Source: Desulfobacterales bacterium (lineage in GTDB: Bacteria; Desulfobacterota; Desulfobacteria; Desulfobacterales; JAQWFD01). From it: a stretch of 64,000 nucleotides of DNA. Made by a program: the position numbers and the translations under genes. The notes beneath the pieces are model-generated. The model did no database searches, was not told where the DNA came from, and worked only from the letters and a program-made list of their open reading frames with translations. The first letter of the stretch is position 1; each line of letters begins with the position of its first letter. The stretch covers positions 60,678 through 124,677 of the forward strand of contig JAQWFD010000005.1 of the NCBI GenBank assembly GCA_028704555.1, given 5' to 3'. Below are positions 16,657-25,527 of this stretch, one piece after another.

Positions 16657-16778
16657 ACAGAAGTCAGAAGTCAGAAGTCAGATAACAGAGATCAGAGATC
16701 AGAGATCAGAGATCAGAGATCAGATAACAGATAACAGATAACAGATAACAGATAACAGATAACAGATAACAGATAACC
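16657..16778 (+). repeat. Heptad tandem repeat tract before the peptidase gene
   Basis: Contiguous 7-nt units that drift along the tract: CAGAAGT x3, CAGAGAT x5, then CAGATAA repeated about nine times. It ends 12 nt before the start codon of the next gene. Similar but more degenerate heptads occur upstream of many genes in this window. Confidence 0.9.
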
Positions 16779-16790
16779 CGGAGATGAGAA

Positions 16791-17939
16791 ATGATAAACA
16801 GCGATCGTCTGGCGGACACATTTAAAAGCCTGGCTGAGATTGACAGCGTTTCAACTCAGGAAAAAGATATTCGGATTAAAATTCAGAACCTGTTTGACGC
16901 CATGGGGGCTGAAACCCTGGTGGATGATTCGATGGCTGAGACCGGCAGCAATACCGGCAATCTTATCGTAAAATTTAAAGGCAATCGACCGGTTCCGGCG
17001 ATGATGTTCAATGCGCATATGGATACGGTAGATCCCGGAAGAGGCGTAAAGGTTTTATTCAACGACGGGGTATTTACCAGTGACGGGACAACCATCCTCG
17101 GTGGGGATGATAAAAGCGCCATTGCCATATTAATCGAGGTTATGAGAACGATCCGTGAGCGCGACCTGCCACATGGGCCGATTGAACTGGTTTTTACGGT
17201 ATGCGAAGAAATCGGCCTTTCAGGTGCCAAACATCTGGATACCCATCTTCTGAATTCGACGTTCGGATATTCACTGGATGCGGCTGACACTGAGGCGGTT
17301 GTGACCCGAGCGCCGGCCGCAAATCGAATTGATTTTAAAATCCATGGCAAGGATGCCCATGCAGGCTCATCACCGGAGAACGGAATCAACGCCATTGTCG
17401 TCGCCAGTCGGGCCATAGCGGCCATACCCAGGCTGGGTCGGATTGATAGCGAGACGACCTGCAATATCGGCGTGGTTCATGGTGGCATCGCTTCTAATAT
17501 CGTCCCGAATCTGGTGACTGTTGAGGGTGAGGCTCGAAGCCACAATCAGGAAAAATTGGATGCCATTACTCAAGAGATCGTTTCAACGGTGACAAAAGTG
17601 GTTGAAGAGGAAAAAAAACGATTTCCGGGCATGGCGCTGCCTGCGGTTGAGTTTGAAATTGAATCGGAGTTTCCTGTACAACATATTCCCGATGATCATC
17701 CGGTGGTTGAACTGGCCCGTAAAGCAGGTCAAAATCTGCAAAGATCAATCCGGACAAAAACCACCGGCGGAGGCACCGATGCCAATATTTTTACACAAAA
17801 GGGCATTGTAATGGGTGTGCTGGGAACCGGCATGACTGATGTCCATACCGTTCGTGAATCTGTTAAACTCGATGATATGGTCCGGTCAGCGGAACTTGTG
17901 ATGGAAATTATCAGAATTCACAGTGGAAAAGAAGCATAA
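16791..17939 (+). CDS. Peptidase T-like M20 metallopeptidase
   Basis: A 382-aa zinc aminopeptidase of the M20 family, closest in pattern to the PepT2-like group (tripeptidase-like). Metal ligands are visible: FNAHMDTVDPG (His, Asp), GGDDKSAIA, VCEEIGLSGA (catalytic Glu and metal Glu) and SLDAADTEA. A dimerisation domain follows (about 180-290) with KDAHAGSSPENGINA, and the final His lies near VHTVRESV. It is cytosolic and cleaves short peptides. The start ATG directly follows a perfect heptad-repeat tract, which probably supplies its leader (GGAGATGAGAA). Confidence 0.9.
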   Translation: MINSDRLADTFKSLAEIDSVSTQEKDIRIKIQNLFDAMGAETLVDDSMAETGSNTGNLIVKFKGNRPVPAMMFNAHMDTVDPGRGVKVLFNDGVFTSDGTTILGGDDKSAIAILIEVMRTIRERDLPHGPIELVFTVCEEIGLSGAKHLDTHLLNSTFGYSLDAADTEAVVTRAPAANRIDFKIHGKDAHAGSSPENGINAIVVASRAIAAIPRLGRIDSETTCNIGVVHGGIASNIVPNLVTVEGEARSHNQEKLDAITQEIVSTVTKVVEEEKKRFPGMALPAVEFEIESEFPVQHIPDDHPVVELARKAGQNLQRSIRTKTTGGGTDANIFTQKGIVMGVLGTGMTDVHTVRESVKLDDMVRSAELVMEIIRIHSGKEA

Positions 17940-17976
17940 AGCTCAAAGGCTTGATTGCCATAGTTCGGAGCAAAAG

Positions 17977-18029
17977 ATAGAAAAATCGGCACCCTGCCTC
18001 ATAAAAAAGAGTCAGGATGGCTTTTCTAC
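17977..18029 (-). repeat. GTAGAAGAG-type hairpin repeat, copy A
   Basis: On the minus strand it begins GAGTAGAAAAGCCATCCTGA, then CTCTTTTTTATGAG. It is the same hairpin family as 28184-28232 and 53251-53300, here between the peptidase and pgpA genes. Confidence 0.55.
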
Positions 18030-18068
18030 TCCTTGACAAAGATATATGACACATTATAGAAAATTAAG

Positions 18069-18527
18069 ATGAATTATAAAGATAAATGGGTAGTTTTTTT
18101 TGCTACCGGAGGTTATATCGGCAAAATCCCTTTTGCGCCGGGAACCTTTGGAACCCTTCCGGGAGTGCTGATTTGTTATGTTATGTCGTGTATGGGCATC
18201 CCTGCTGCAGTGGGTATAGCTGTCCTTCTTACCATCGTTTCCATATGGATCTCTGAACGCGCTGAATTTTTACTGAATCAAAAAGACCCCGGATGCATCG
18301 TAATTGATGAAATAGCCGGTATGGCCATCACTCTGTTGGGCTTGCCCTTTAATGCGCTTACGGTGGTTGCCGGTTTCGTATTATTCAGGCTGTTTGATAT
18401 ATTAAAACCCTGGCCGGTCGGATATCTCGACCGAAACCTTTCCGGAGGAACCGGGATCGTGCTGGATGATGTCGCAGCCGGCATTCTGGCAAATATCGTA
18501 ATCCGATTATTTTATGGTGTTTTTTAA
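18069..18527 (+). CDS. pgpA: Phosphatidylglycerophosphatase A
   Basis: A 152-aa membrane phosphatase that removes phosphate from phosphatidylglycerophosphate in phosphatidylglycerol synthesis. Characteristic PgpA sequences are present: FATGGYIGKIPFAPGTFGTLPG at the start, DPGCIVIDEIAGM in the middle (acidic metal-binding residues), RLFDILKPWPVGYLDR, and GIVLDDVAAGI near the end. Three to four hydrophobic spans. It is followed 67 nt later by lepB, so both may be expressed together as envelope functions. Confidence 0.93.
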   Translation: MNYKDKWVVFFATGGYIGKIPFAPGTFGTLPGVLICYVMSCMGIPAAVGIAVLLTIVSIWISERAEFLLNQKDPGCIVIDEIAGMAITLLGLPFNALTVVAGFVLFRLFDILKPWPVGYLDRNLSGGTGIVLDDVAAGILANIVIRLFYGVF

Positions 18528-18594
18528 CCCTTCGGGCATTACTCAATGCCCAATTTTGAGGCTTGATGCTGATCGTTTTAACAAAGGAAATTAA

Positions 18595-19239
18595 TTGAAA
18601 TCAAAAACAAAAAATGAATCCGGCAGCGGAGTCAAAAAAAAAGGAATGCTCCGTGAGAATATTGAAGCCATTCTCATTGCCGTGGTGCTGGCGTTGTTTA
18701 TCCGGGCATTTGTGGTCCAGGCCTTTAAAATTCCATCCGGCTCCATGAAACAGACGCTTCTCATCGGTGATCATATTCTGGTGAACAAGTTTATCTACGG
18801 GGTAAAAATACCCTTTACCGATATCACCCTTATCCCGGTTACCAAACCCGAGCAGGGGGATATTGTTGTGTTCAGATTTCCTCTGGAACCGGAAAAGGAT
18901 TTTGTTAAACGGGTGGTCGCCGTGGAAGGCAATGTGGTTGAAGTACGCGATAAACAGGTCTATGTGGATGGAAGCCCGCTTGATCTGAAACAGGCCATGT
19001 ATACCGATCCGCATATTTTCCCGAAACAGTTTCAGCCAAGGGATAACTTCGGACCGGTTACCGTCCCGGAACATTCCATATTTGTGATGGGAGACAACCG
19101 GGATCACAGTTATGACAGCAGATTCTGGGGCTTTGTCGATCTGAAGGCGTTAAGAGGCAAAGCCTTTCTCATTTACTGGTCCTGGGACAAGGATAATTTC
19201 GGCGTCCGGTGGAACCGGCTGGGAAAACTGTTAAAATGA
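18595..19239 (+). CDS. lepB: Signal peptidase I
   Basis: A 214-aa type I leader peptidase that removes Sec/Tat signal peptides. After a basic tail comes one membrane anchor (IEAILIAVVLALFIRAFVVQAF). The catalytic Ser follows in IPSGSMKQTLLIGDHI and the catalytic Lys in DFVKRVVAVEGN. The C-terminal box VMGDNRDHSYDSRFWG is intact. The apparent start is TTG, preceded by AAAGGA at 8-nt spacing; the first ATG in frame (MLRENI) is an alternative 18 codons on. A stack of CAAGCGAAG-type repeats follows the gene. Confidence 0.93.
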   Translation: MKSKTKNESGSGVKKKGMLRENIEAILIAVVLALFIRAFVVQAFKIPSGSMKQTLLIGDHILVNKFIYGVKIPFTDITLIPVTKPEQGDIVVFRFPLEPEKDFVKRVVAVEGNVVEVRDKQVYVDGSPLDLKQAMYTDPHIFPKQFQPRDNFGPVTVPEHSIFVMGDNRDHSYDSRFWGFVDLKALRGKAFLIYWSWDKDNFGVRWNRLGKLLK

Positions 19240-19241
19240 TC

Positions 19242-19354
19242 GCTTCGCTTGAGGGACGCTTCGCTTGAGGAACGAAGTGCCGCTCCTCAAGCCCGAAGGG
19301 CGCTCCTTCAGCGAAGCGACCCTTGAGCGAAGCGCTCCGTCAGCCCGAAGGGCG
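19242..19354. repeat. CAAGCGAAG-family repeat array
   Basis: Multiple nested copies, in both orientations, of CTTCGCTTGAG, CTCAAGCCCGAAGGGCG and CAGCGAAGCG. Related single blocks lie at 16297, 20684, 37398 and 52180. The arms can pair to form several alternative hairpins between lepB and pyrC. Confidence 0.75.
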
Positions 19355-19380
19355 GTCTTTTGACGTCAGGAGAAAAAAAC

Positions 19381-20688
19381 ATGATGATGTTGATAAAATG
19401 CGGTCGGGTCATTGATCCCGGCAATATAGATGGCGTGTGCGATATTTTTATAAAGGATGGTATCATTTCGGCTGTGGTAGCGCATGATTCCGAGCCGGAA
19501 TCCCCTGAATCTTCAGGCCGGGCAGTCGATATGATCGTTGATGCCGCCGGTAAAATCATAACCCCCGGACTGATAGACATGCATGTCCATTTCCGGGAGC
19601 CGGGCTATGAGCATAAAGAAACGATTGAAACCGGCTGCAGAGCGGCTGCCTGTGGGGGCTTTACGGCGGTATGCCCCATGCCGAACACAAATCCGGTAAA
19701 CGATTGCCGCCGGTTGACCGAATACATGATACAGACGGCAGACACGGCGTGCGGCGTCAGAGTCTATCCCATCGCCGCCATCAGTATCGGTCAGGACGGC
19801 AGGCAGCTGTGCGACTATGCCGACCTGAAAGGGGCAGGTGCTGTAGCGGTTTCAGATGACGGAAAATCGGTTATTGACAGCGGGTTGATGAGAAAGGCGC
19901 TGGAACGCGCCAGCCAGTCCGGAATGGTGGTGATATCCCACTGCGAGGACCCGGGGCTGGCGGCGGATGGCGTGATCAATGAAGGAGAGGTGTCCAGGCG
20001 GACAGGGCTTGCCGGCATTCCCAATGCAGTCGAAAGTATCATGGTGATGCGGGATATTGCATTGTGTGAATTAACCGGTGCGCCGCTTCACATAGCCCAT
20101 GTCAGTACCCGGGAATCGGTAAGAGCCATACGGGAGGCAAAAAAACGGGGTGTACCGGTGACCGCTGAAACCGCTCCGCATTATTTTACCCTTACCGAAA
20201 AAGCGGTTGAGCGGTATTGGACCCACGCAAAGATGAGCCCGCCGCTTCGCTCTGAAAAGGACCGTCTGGCCATATTGGAAGGTCTTGCCGACGGCACCAT
20301 CGATGTGATTGCCACAGATCATGCCCCGCATTCGGTCACGGAAAAAGATACGGATATGAAAAAGGCCCCAAATGGAATTATCGGTCTTGAGACATCGCTG
20401 CCGCTGAGCCTGAAGCTGGTCGAAAGCGGCATACTCAGCTTTTCGGACCTCGTCAGAAAAATGTCCAAAAATCCGGCCAGCATCATAGGTGTCAACAGCG
20501 GCATTTATGTGGACGGGCCGGCAGATATCACCATTATTGACCCGGAGCTGCGTCACACGGTGGATGCCGCTTCGTTTCAGTCTAAGAGCCGGAATTGTCC
20601 GTTTGACGGATGGGAAATGAAGGGGAAAGCGGTGATGACTATTATCGGCGGAAGGATTGCCTATAATGACCGGCACTTCGTGCCTTGA
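19381..20688 (+). CDS. pyrC: Dihydroorotase
   Basis: A 435-aa class I dihydroorotase that closes carbamoyl-aspartate to dihydroorotate in pyrimidine synthesis. The metal motif DMHVHFREPGYEHKE, the CGGFTAVCPMPNT loop, SHCED, HIAHVSTRESV and the catalytic ATDHAPHS are all present. The ATG start with CAGGAG 8-9 nt upstream replaces a longer TTG-initiated frame that would include the ribosome site. pyrB is not adjacent, unlike in many genomes, but carB is in the same window. Its 3' end abuts another repeat block. Confidence 0.95.
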   Translation: MMMLIKCGRVIDPGNIDGVCDIFIKDGIISAVVAHDSEPESPESSGRAVDMIVDAAGKIITPGLIDMHVHFREPGYEHKETIETGCRAAACGGFTAVCPMPNTNPVNDCRRLTEYMIQTADTACGVRVYPIAAISIGQDGRQLCDYADLKGAGAVAVSDDGKSVIDSGLMRKALERASQSGMVVISHCEDPGLAADGVINEGEVSRRTGLAGIPNAVESIMVMRDIALCELTGAPLHIAHVSTRESVRAIREAKKRGVPVTAETAPHYFTLTEKAVERYWTHAKMSPPLRSEKDRLAILEGLADGTIDVIATDHAPHSVTEKDTDMKKAPNGIIGLETSLPLSLKLVESGILSFSDLVRKMSKNPASIIGVNSGIYVDGPADITIIDPELRHTVDAASFQSKSRNCPFDGWEMKGKAVMTIIGGRIAYNDRHFVP

Positions 20689-20720
20689 GAAGCGCTCTTC
20701 AAGCCCGCAAGGGCGGGCCG
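20684..20720. repeat. CAAGCGAAG-family repeat fused to pilin end
   Basis: The block GCCTTGAGAAGCGCTCTTCAAGCCCGCAAGGGCGGGCC contains the GCCCGCAAGGGCG palindrome. On the minus strand it supplies the last eight or so codons and stop of the truncated pilin, marking a junction between repeat and gene. Confidence 0.55.
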
Positions 20721-20851
20721 CTATGTTTTCTATATTCCTTTAATTGAGGAATTGCAATGGCTGCCAGAATCCCGATAATGGCGATGACGATCATCAATTC
20801 AATCAGGGTAAACCCTTTCTGCCTTTCAAGCCTGTTTAAACCCATCCGCAT
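20699..20851 (-). pseudogene. Truncated type IV pilin (N-terminal 40 residues plus repeat-encoded tail)
   Basis: A 50-aa ORF starts [11 protein letters not shown] and contains the prepilin peptidase site and N-methylated helix [20 protein letters not shown], almost identical to pilA about 200 nt upstream on the same strand. After [12 protein letters not shown] the homology stops, and the frame continues only through the GCCCGCAAGGGCG repeat to a TGA. A ribosome site (GAGGA) is kept. It is either a pilin copy cut by repeat insertion or deletion, or a very short pilin as in some Geobacter-like PilA-N proteins. The repeat-encoded end argues for a relic. Confidence 0.65.
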
Positions 20852-20927
20852 CAAGAATTCCTCTTTTAATGATATTTTCCGCTAATGATGATTGATTTGA
20901 TATTTTCAGAATCTCTATTACATCACT

Positions 20928-20959
20928 AAAAAAGGGGTGCGATTTAGCCCCCCTTTTTT
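20928..20959 (-). terminator. Rho-independent terminator of pilA
   Basis: Stem AAAAAAGGGG / CCCCTTTTTT with a short loop, about 75 nt past the pilA stop. It has A and T tracts on both sides and could work in both directions. Confidence 0.85.
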
Positions 20960-21035
20960 GTAAAACAAGAGTAGTAATAAGTGAGGTCGTCAAGTGTCAA
21001 GAGTGTAGGTTGACCCCCATTAATTCCTCATGCCA

Positions 21036-21428
21036 TTAATGATTAAACGTACCAGCTATAACGCCTGTAGAGGTAATTGTCCCCGAAATTGCAGCGTCAG
21101 CAGCTGAAGCTATACTGATGGTGGTAAAGGTACCTGCATCAGCACCCTCAATTGTAGCATCACTGTTGTTGGCCGATTTTAAGAAACCATATGAGCCTAA
21201 AAGATCAGTAGTTATGGTGCCGGCAGGCACTTCCGCATAGTAGCTCTGTGCTGCCGTGTAAGCGTTCTTCAGATCGGACTTGACTGTTGCCGCATATCCC
21301 CTTTGTTTGTAAGCTGAAAACTGCGGGATCGCGATGGCTGCCAGAATACCGATAATCGCGATAACGATCATCAATTCGATCAGGGTAAAACCTTTCTGCC
21401 CTTCTTCTTTTCTTAATACCATCATCAT
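21036..21428 (-). CDS. pilA: Type IV major pilin
   Basis: A 130-aa prepilin. A short basic leader ([11 protein letters not shown]) precedes the processing site G-FTLIELM with Glu at mature position 5. The hydrophobic assembly helix comes next, then [20 protein letters not shown] and a small Ala/Thr/Ser-rich globular domain without the usual C-terminal disulfide loop. AAGGAG precedes the first ATG. A -24/-12 promoter lies about 85 nt upstream and pilR-pilS directly beyond, so expression is probably driven by PilR. A truncated pilin copy lies downstream, past the terminator. Confidence 0.95.
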   Translation of the reverse strand: MMMVLRKEEGQKGFTLIELMIVIAIIGILAAIAIPQFSAYKQRGYAATVKSDLKNAYTAAQSYYAEVPAGTITTDLLGSYGFLKSANNSDATIEGADAGTFTTISIASAADAAISGTITSTGVIAGTFNH

Positions 21429-21512
21429 AATTTGTTTCTCCTTTGTTGACTTGTTAATGTTAAAGTCTGCAATAATTGTTTTTGATTAAACGACTTTTTA
21501 TTAAAAGAGATA

Positions 21513-21528
21513 AGCAATGAATATGCCA
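21513..21528 (-). promoter_or_regulatory. Sigma-54 (-24/-12) promoter of pilA
   Basis: On the minus strand TGGCAT-ATTCA-TTGCT, matching the TGGCAC-N5-TTGCA consensus with exact GG-to-GC spacing. It lies about 85 nt before the pilA ATG, beside the gene for a sigma-54 activator. Confidence 0.75.
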
Positions 21529-21676
21529 ATATGATTTTTGACGGCATGACTTATTTGTGGTATTTTGTAACACATTGATAAGACGAAATAATGATAAAAA
21601 AATATATTTCTTCAGTAAAAAATTCGTGTCCGCCCGGCAAGGAAAAGCGGTTAATTTCACCAGCTGTGCGTGAATT

Positions 21677-23053
21677 TCACTCCTTTTCCGTCATTCCCAG
21701 CTTGTCGAACCGGTAACGCAGGGAATCCAGGCTGATGTTAAGGAGTTTTGCGGCCTTTGTCTTTGATCCTCCCGCTTTTTCAAGCGCTTTTTCCAGAAGG
21801 CTTCTTTCGAATTTTGCAACCGATTCATTCAGGTCCACTCCCGCGTCGGGTATTTCGGGATCATCTCCGAAGTTCAGTGCCGGGTCAGCTGATGCAGATA
21901 TCCCAAGATTTTCCGGCAGAATGATGTTGCCCGTCTCGAGGGCGACGCTTCGCTCGATGATATTTTCAAGCTCTCTTACGTTTCCCGGAAAGGGATACTC
22001 CACGAGCAGTGCCAGGGCGTACGGGGAAATTTTTTTTATTTCCCGTCCATATTGACAGGCGTATCTTTCGATGAAAAAGTCTGCAAGGAGGGGGATGTCT
22101 TCTTTGCGTTCGCGCAGGGGAGGGGCCTTAACCGGTATGACATTCAGGCGGTAAAACAGGTCTTCCCGAAAGGCGCCGGTTTTTACCCGTTCTGCCAGAT
22201 TTCGGTTGGTAGCGGAAATGATTCTGACATCCACATGGATATCCATGGACCCTCCCAACCGCATGAAGGTCTTTTCCTGAACCACCCTCAGCAGCTTGAC
22301 CTGGAGGAAAGGGGAAAGTTCGCCAATTTCGTCGAGAAAAATGGTTCCCTTGTCCGCCATCTCAAAAAGCCCTGCCTTGTCCGCATACGCGCCGCTGAAT
22401 GAGCCTCTCATGTAACCGAATAGCTCGCTTTCGAGGAGATTTTCCGGGATGCCCCCGCAATTGATAACGATAAAGGGTCCGTTTTTCCGGGCGCTGTTTT
22501 CATGTATGGCCCTGGCAACCAGTTCTTTTCCCGTCCCGCTTTCGCCGAGGATAAGCACATTGGCAAGCGTATCCGCCATTTTTTTGATCAGGGTGTATAC
22601 CTTCAGCATTCCTTTACTCCGTCCCATCATCTTTGAGAAGGAGTCGGAACGTTTCACATCTCGTATAAATCGGGCGTCTTCTTCACTGGCGCCTTTGTTG
22701 CGGAGGGCGTTTTCGACAAGGATTTTCAGATCGTCCGGCTCGAAATTTTTTTCAAGGTAATCATATGCGCCTTCCTCCATCGCCGCCAGGGCGGTTTCAC
22801 CAGAGGCATAGCCTGTGATCAGGATGGTCATGGTCTCCGGTGATATATCTTTCAGGGATTTGAGCAATTCGACGCCATTCATGCCGGACATCTTCAGGTC
22901 GGTAATCACCAGATCGACCTTGCGTTTCTGGCAGACGGCCAGGGCCTGTTTTCCGCCCGGAGCGGTCCGTACATCATACCCCTCTCTGGAGAGCATGATC
23001 TCAAGGTAGTCCCTCATTCCCTGATCATCGTCGACAACAAGAATTAAGGCCAT
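21677..23053 (-). CDS. pilR: Sigma-54-dependent response regulator PilR
   Basis: A 458-aa NtrC-type activator. The receiver domain (about 1-120) has ILVVDDD and the phosphoacceptor Asp in VITDLKMSGMNG. The AAA+ domain starts near residue 145 with Walker A GESGTGKE. It has the sigma-54 contact loop as GSFSGA (a variant of GAFTGA), Walker B TIFLDEIGE and RLNVIPVKAPPLRER. The C-terminal Fis-type helix-turn-helix includes GGSKTKAAKLLNISLDSLRYR. The start at MALILVVDD lies one base after the pilS stop, so translation is probably coupled; the longer ORF overlapping pilS was rejected. It probably acts on the pilA promoter nearby. Confidence 0.92.
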   Translation of the reverse strand: MALILVVDDDQGMRDYLEIMLSREGYDVRTAPGGKQALAVCQKRKVDLVITDLKMSGMNGVELLKSLKDISPETMTILITGYASGETALAAMEEGAYDYLEKNFEPDDLKILVENALRNKGASEEDARFIRDVKRSDSFSKMMGRSKGMLKVYTLIKKMADTLANVLILGESGTGKELVARAIHENSARKNGPFIVINCGGIPENLLESELFGYMRGSFSGAYADKAGLFEMADKGTIFLDEIGELSPFLQVKLLRVVQEKTFMRLGGSMDIHVDVRIISATNRNLAERVKTGAFREDLFYRLNVIPVKAPPLRERKEDIPLLADFFIERYACQYGREIKKISPYALALLVEYPFPGNVRELENIIERSVALETGNIILPENLGISASADPALNFGDDPEIPDAGVDLNESVAKFERSLLEKALEKAGGSKTKAAKLLNISLDSLRYRFDKLGMTEKE

Positions 23054-23054
23054 C

Positions 23055-24731
23055 CTAATCATCCTTTCTGACAAGGGGTGCAACTGGCAGGAGCATCGAG
23101 CATTTTGTCCCCTTGTGGGGTTCACTTTCAATACTGAACTTGCCGTTGTGGCTTTCAATTATTCTACTGGCTATCGCAAGTCCCAGTCCTGTGCCGGTTT
23201 CCTTTGTTGTATAGAAAGGGTCCCGAACATTGTTCAAATGCTTTTCTTCTATGCCGCAGCCGGTGTCTTTGACTGATATTTCGAGAAATTCATGGTTGTC
23301 ATCATCCTCATTGTGTTTCGTTTCGATCTCCAGAATCCCTTCATCCGGCATTGCCTGAAGTGAATTCAACACGAGATTCCACAAAACCTGCCGTAACTCA
23401 GTTCTGTTTCCGTATATCTCATTCTGATCGCACAGGTTTTTCATGATTTCAACGGTTCCGTTCCAGCCGGGGGTAAAACGGGCAGATTCAATGACTTCGT
23501 CTATAATGCTCTTGATATCTGTTTTGCCCCGATTGTGGGTATCCGGTCTGGCAAGCAGGAGAAAATCTCTGACGAGGTTTTCCAGCTGATCTTTTCCCCT
23601 GAGAATGATTTGCATGAGCTTTTTGTTCGACCCTTCAAGCTTGAGGTCTTCCATCAACAGTCTAATGGAGCCGCTGATCGATACCAGCGGGCTTCTGAGT
23701 TCATGCGCCAGAACCGCTGATATTTCCCCCATAAAGGCAAGTTTCCTGCTTTTTTCAATTTCAGATTCCATTTTTTTAAAAGCGGTCAGATCCTGAAATA
23801 TGAGGATTTTCCCTATACTGTATCCTTTCGGATCAATGAGGGGGTATATTGAAAATCCCAGTATGGATTGTCCACTTGTAGATGATAATGCGATCTCGAA
23901 ACGTCTCATCGATGGATTTTTATCTTTTTCTGTTCGCATCGTTTCGGAAAGATCAGGAAAGATATCGTTAACGGCTCTGTTTGCGACATCGCGGGGCAGC
24001 ATGCCGGTAATTTTCTCAGCCGCTCTGTTAAACGACTTGATTTTGCCCTCCAGATCCACTGTCATGATACCGGAACCGACGGATTCTATGATGCTCTTAT
24101 GAAGTATATCCAGCTGATCAAAGGCGGTTTCCTTTTCCAAAAGGAGCGTCTTTGTTTTTTTTTCCATATCCACCACAAAACTCGCCAGCAGGGCCACTGC
24201 ATAAAAGGAGACAATGTGGATGCATATTTTTAAAAAAACATATCCAGGCTCGGTGCTGTACGCGTATGTTTCACTGTATATCGGGTGGATAACACCATAA
24301 AATTCAAAATCTACCAATAATCCGTACAGTATTCCGCTGGCGGAAGCAACAAACATGCCGCCATTTTTTCCCAGAAACAGCACGGAATATATAATAATCA
24401 GAGGGTACAGTGTGGAATAAACACTTTCTATACCTCCCGTGACATAGATAAGCGCTGTAACCAGCAGAATGTCAAACGTACTCTGAAAATACACATTTAT
24501 GGAAACGGTTTTGATTGTCTTCAACAGGGAGAGGTTCAAAATTGAGAAAAGATATGTTACAGATATTAAGATATAAATCAAACGGAGGGATGATGCTGCG
24601 AGGGTCCCGGGCATTTTGAACTGAGTAAAGGCCGAAATGCCGAGGATAAATGACACGACGGCAAGCCTGAAGAACATCAGCCACAGCGCCCTTGTCATTG
24701 CTGTTTTTTGTTTCAGCCGGTTTTTTTTCAC
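23055..24731 (-). CDS. pilS: Sensor histidine kinase PilS
   Basis: A 558-aa membrane kinase. Six hydrophobic segments occupy roughly residues 15-190, as in PilS. A PAS domain follows (about 215-325, GIMTVDLEGKIKSFNRAAEKI). The HisKA domain has phospho-acceptor His in LAHELRSPLVSISGSIRLL. The ATPase has N box NLVLNSLQAMPDEG, G1 DTGCGIEEKHL and G2 GTGLGLAIASRII. The start was set at a GTG preceded by GGGAG; a TTG 15 codons earlier gives the longest frame. It forms an operon with pilR and should respond to pilin level or the envelope. Confidence 0.9.
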   Translation of the reverse strand: MKKNRLKQKTAMTRALWLMFFRLAVVSFILGISAFTQFKMPGTLAASSLRLIYILISVTYLFSILNLSLLKTIKTVSINVYFQSTFDILLVTALIYVTGGIESVYSTLYPLIIIYSVLFLGKNGGMFVASASGILYGLLVDFEFYGVIHPIYSETYAYSTEPGYVFLKICIHIVSFYAVALLASFVVDMEKKTKTLLLEKETAFDQLDILHKSIIESVGSGIMTVDLEGKIKSFNRAAEKITGMLPRDVANRAVNDIFPDLSETMRTEKDKNPSMRRFEIALSSTSGQSILGFSIYPLIDPKGYSIGKILIFQDLTAFKKMESEIEKSRKLAFMGEISAVLAHELRSPLVSISGSIRLLMEDLKLEGSNKKLMQIILRGKDQLENLVRDFLLLARPDTHNRGKTDIKSIIDEVIESARFTPGWNGTVEIMKNLCDQNEIYGNRTELRQVLWNLVLNSLQAMPDEGILEIETKHNEDDDNHEFLEISVKDTGCGIEEKHLNNVRDPFYTTKETGTGLGLAIASRIIESHNGKFSIESEPHKGTKCSMLLPVAPLVRKDD

Positions 24732-25020
24732 GGCTATCTCCCGGGAGATCGTTAATGTTGACAGGACATGAAACAACTTGCAGGTTTATTTTAAACCATC
24801 TCTGTTCGGCGGAAGATACAATTTTTCATCAAGGATAGCAATAATCTATTCAATTGCCGAATAGTAACACCAGTCCTTTACAATCCCTGCCAATATTGGT
24901 AAATTGACAGTGAATTATGTGTTGTCTGAATCTGGAATTATCTGAAGATGTTATTGGGATCCATCCTTGCCGGATTAAAAGCAAAGGATATGATTTGAAT
25001 ATGTGAAAAAGGATCGATTG

Positions 25021-25386
25021 ATGGCTATAAATCCAAACATGCTGGTGCTTGTCGCCAGCGGGGTCGGAGTGGGGCTTTGTGCCTCTTTTTCAGGGCTTGG
25101 CGGTGGTTTTTTGATGGTTCCGCTGCTGCTGTATATGGGATTTTCCGCACAGAAAACAGTGGGGACGTCTTTTCTGGCAATTGTGATCCTATCGGTATCT
25201 GCGTTGATTGCACACAATAAACTGGCCAATGTGGATTACCGGGCGGGACTGTTACTGGGACTCGGAGGAATTGCCGGAGCACAGGTGGGTGCGCACCTGG
25301 TTCAATATGTTCCGATAGCGTATTTTAAAAAAATTTTTGCGTTGATTTTGTTCATTTTGTCAGTATATGTGTTTTTCAAAAAATAG
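25021..25386 (+). CDS. Half-length TauE/SafE-family permease
   Basis: A 121-aa membrane protein with about four helices. It begins LVASGVGVGLCASFSGLGGGFLMVPLLL, the conserved N-terminal motif of the TauE/SafE (sulfite exporter/DUF81) family. Full members have two such halves (about 250 aa); only one is present, and the second half is not found downstream. Half-size members exist and may dimerise, so this need not be a pseudogene. The ATG has AAGGA at 8-nt spacing. Sulfite or sulfonate transport is the family theme and would suit a sulfur-metabolising host, but no substrate is shown. Confidence 0.8.
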   Translation: MAINPNMLVLVASGVGVGLCASFSGLGGGFLMVPLLLYMGFSAQKTVGTSFLAIVILSVSALIAHNKLANVDYRAGLLLGLGGIAGAQVGAHLVQYVPIAYFKKIFALILFILSVYVFFKK

Positions 25387-25527
25387 TTTTGCCAGAAGTC
25401 AGTGGTCAGTGGGGGGCGCTCCTGTAAGATGCGTTTCGCCGTCACTTTGTAACTGAGAGAAAATACCGAGCATTCCTGTCTTTATTTTTTTGCCATCAGC
25501 CTTGACGGGTTTGGAGAAAAAAACCGT

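Noticed and set aside
16657..16778. Regular repeats that could suggest a CRISPR array
   Set aside because: Units are 7 nt and contiguous, with no spacers and no cas genes nearby.
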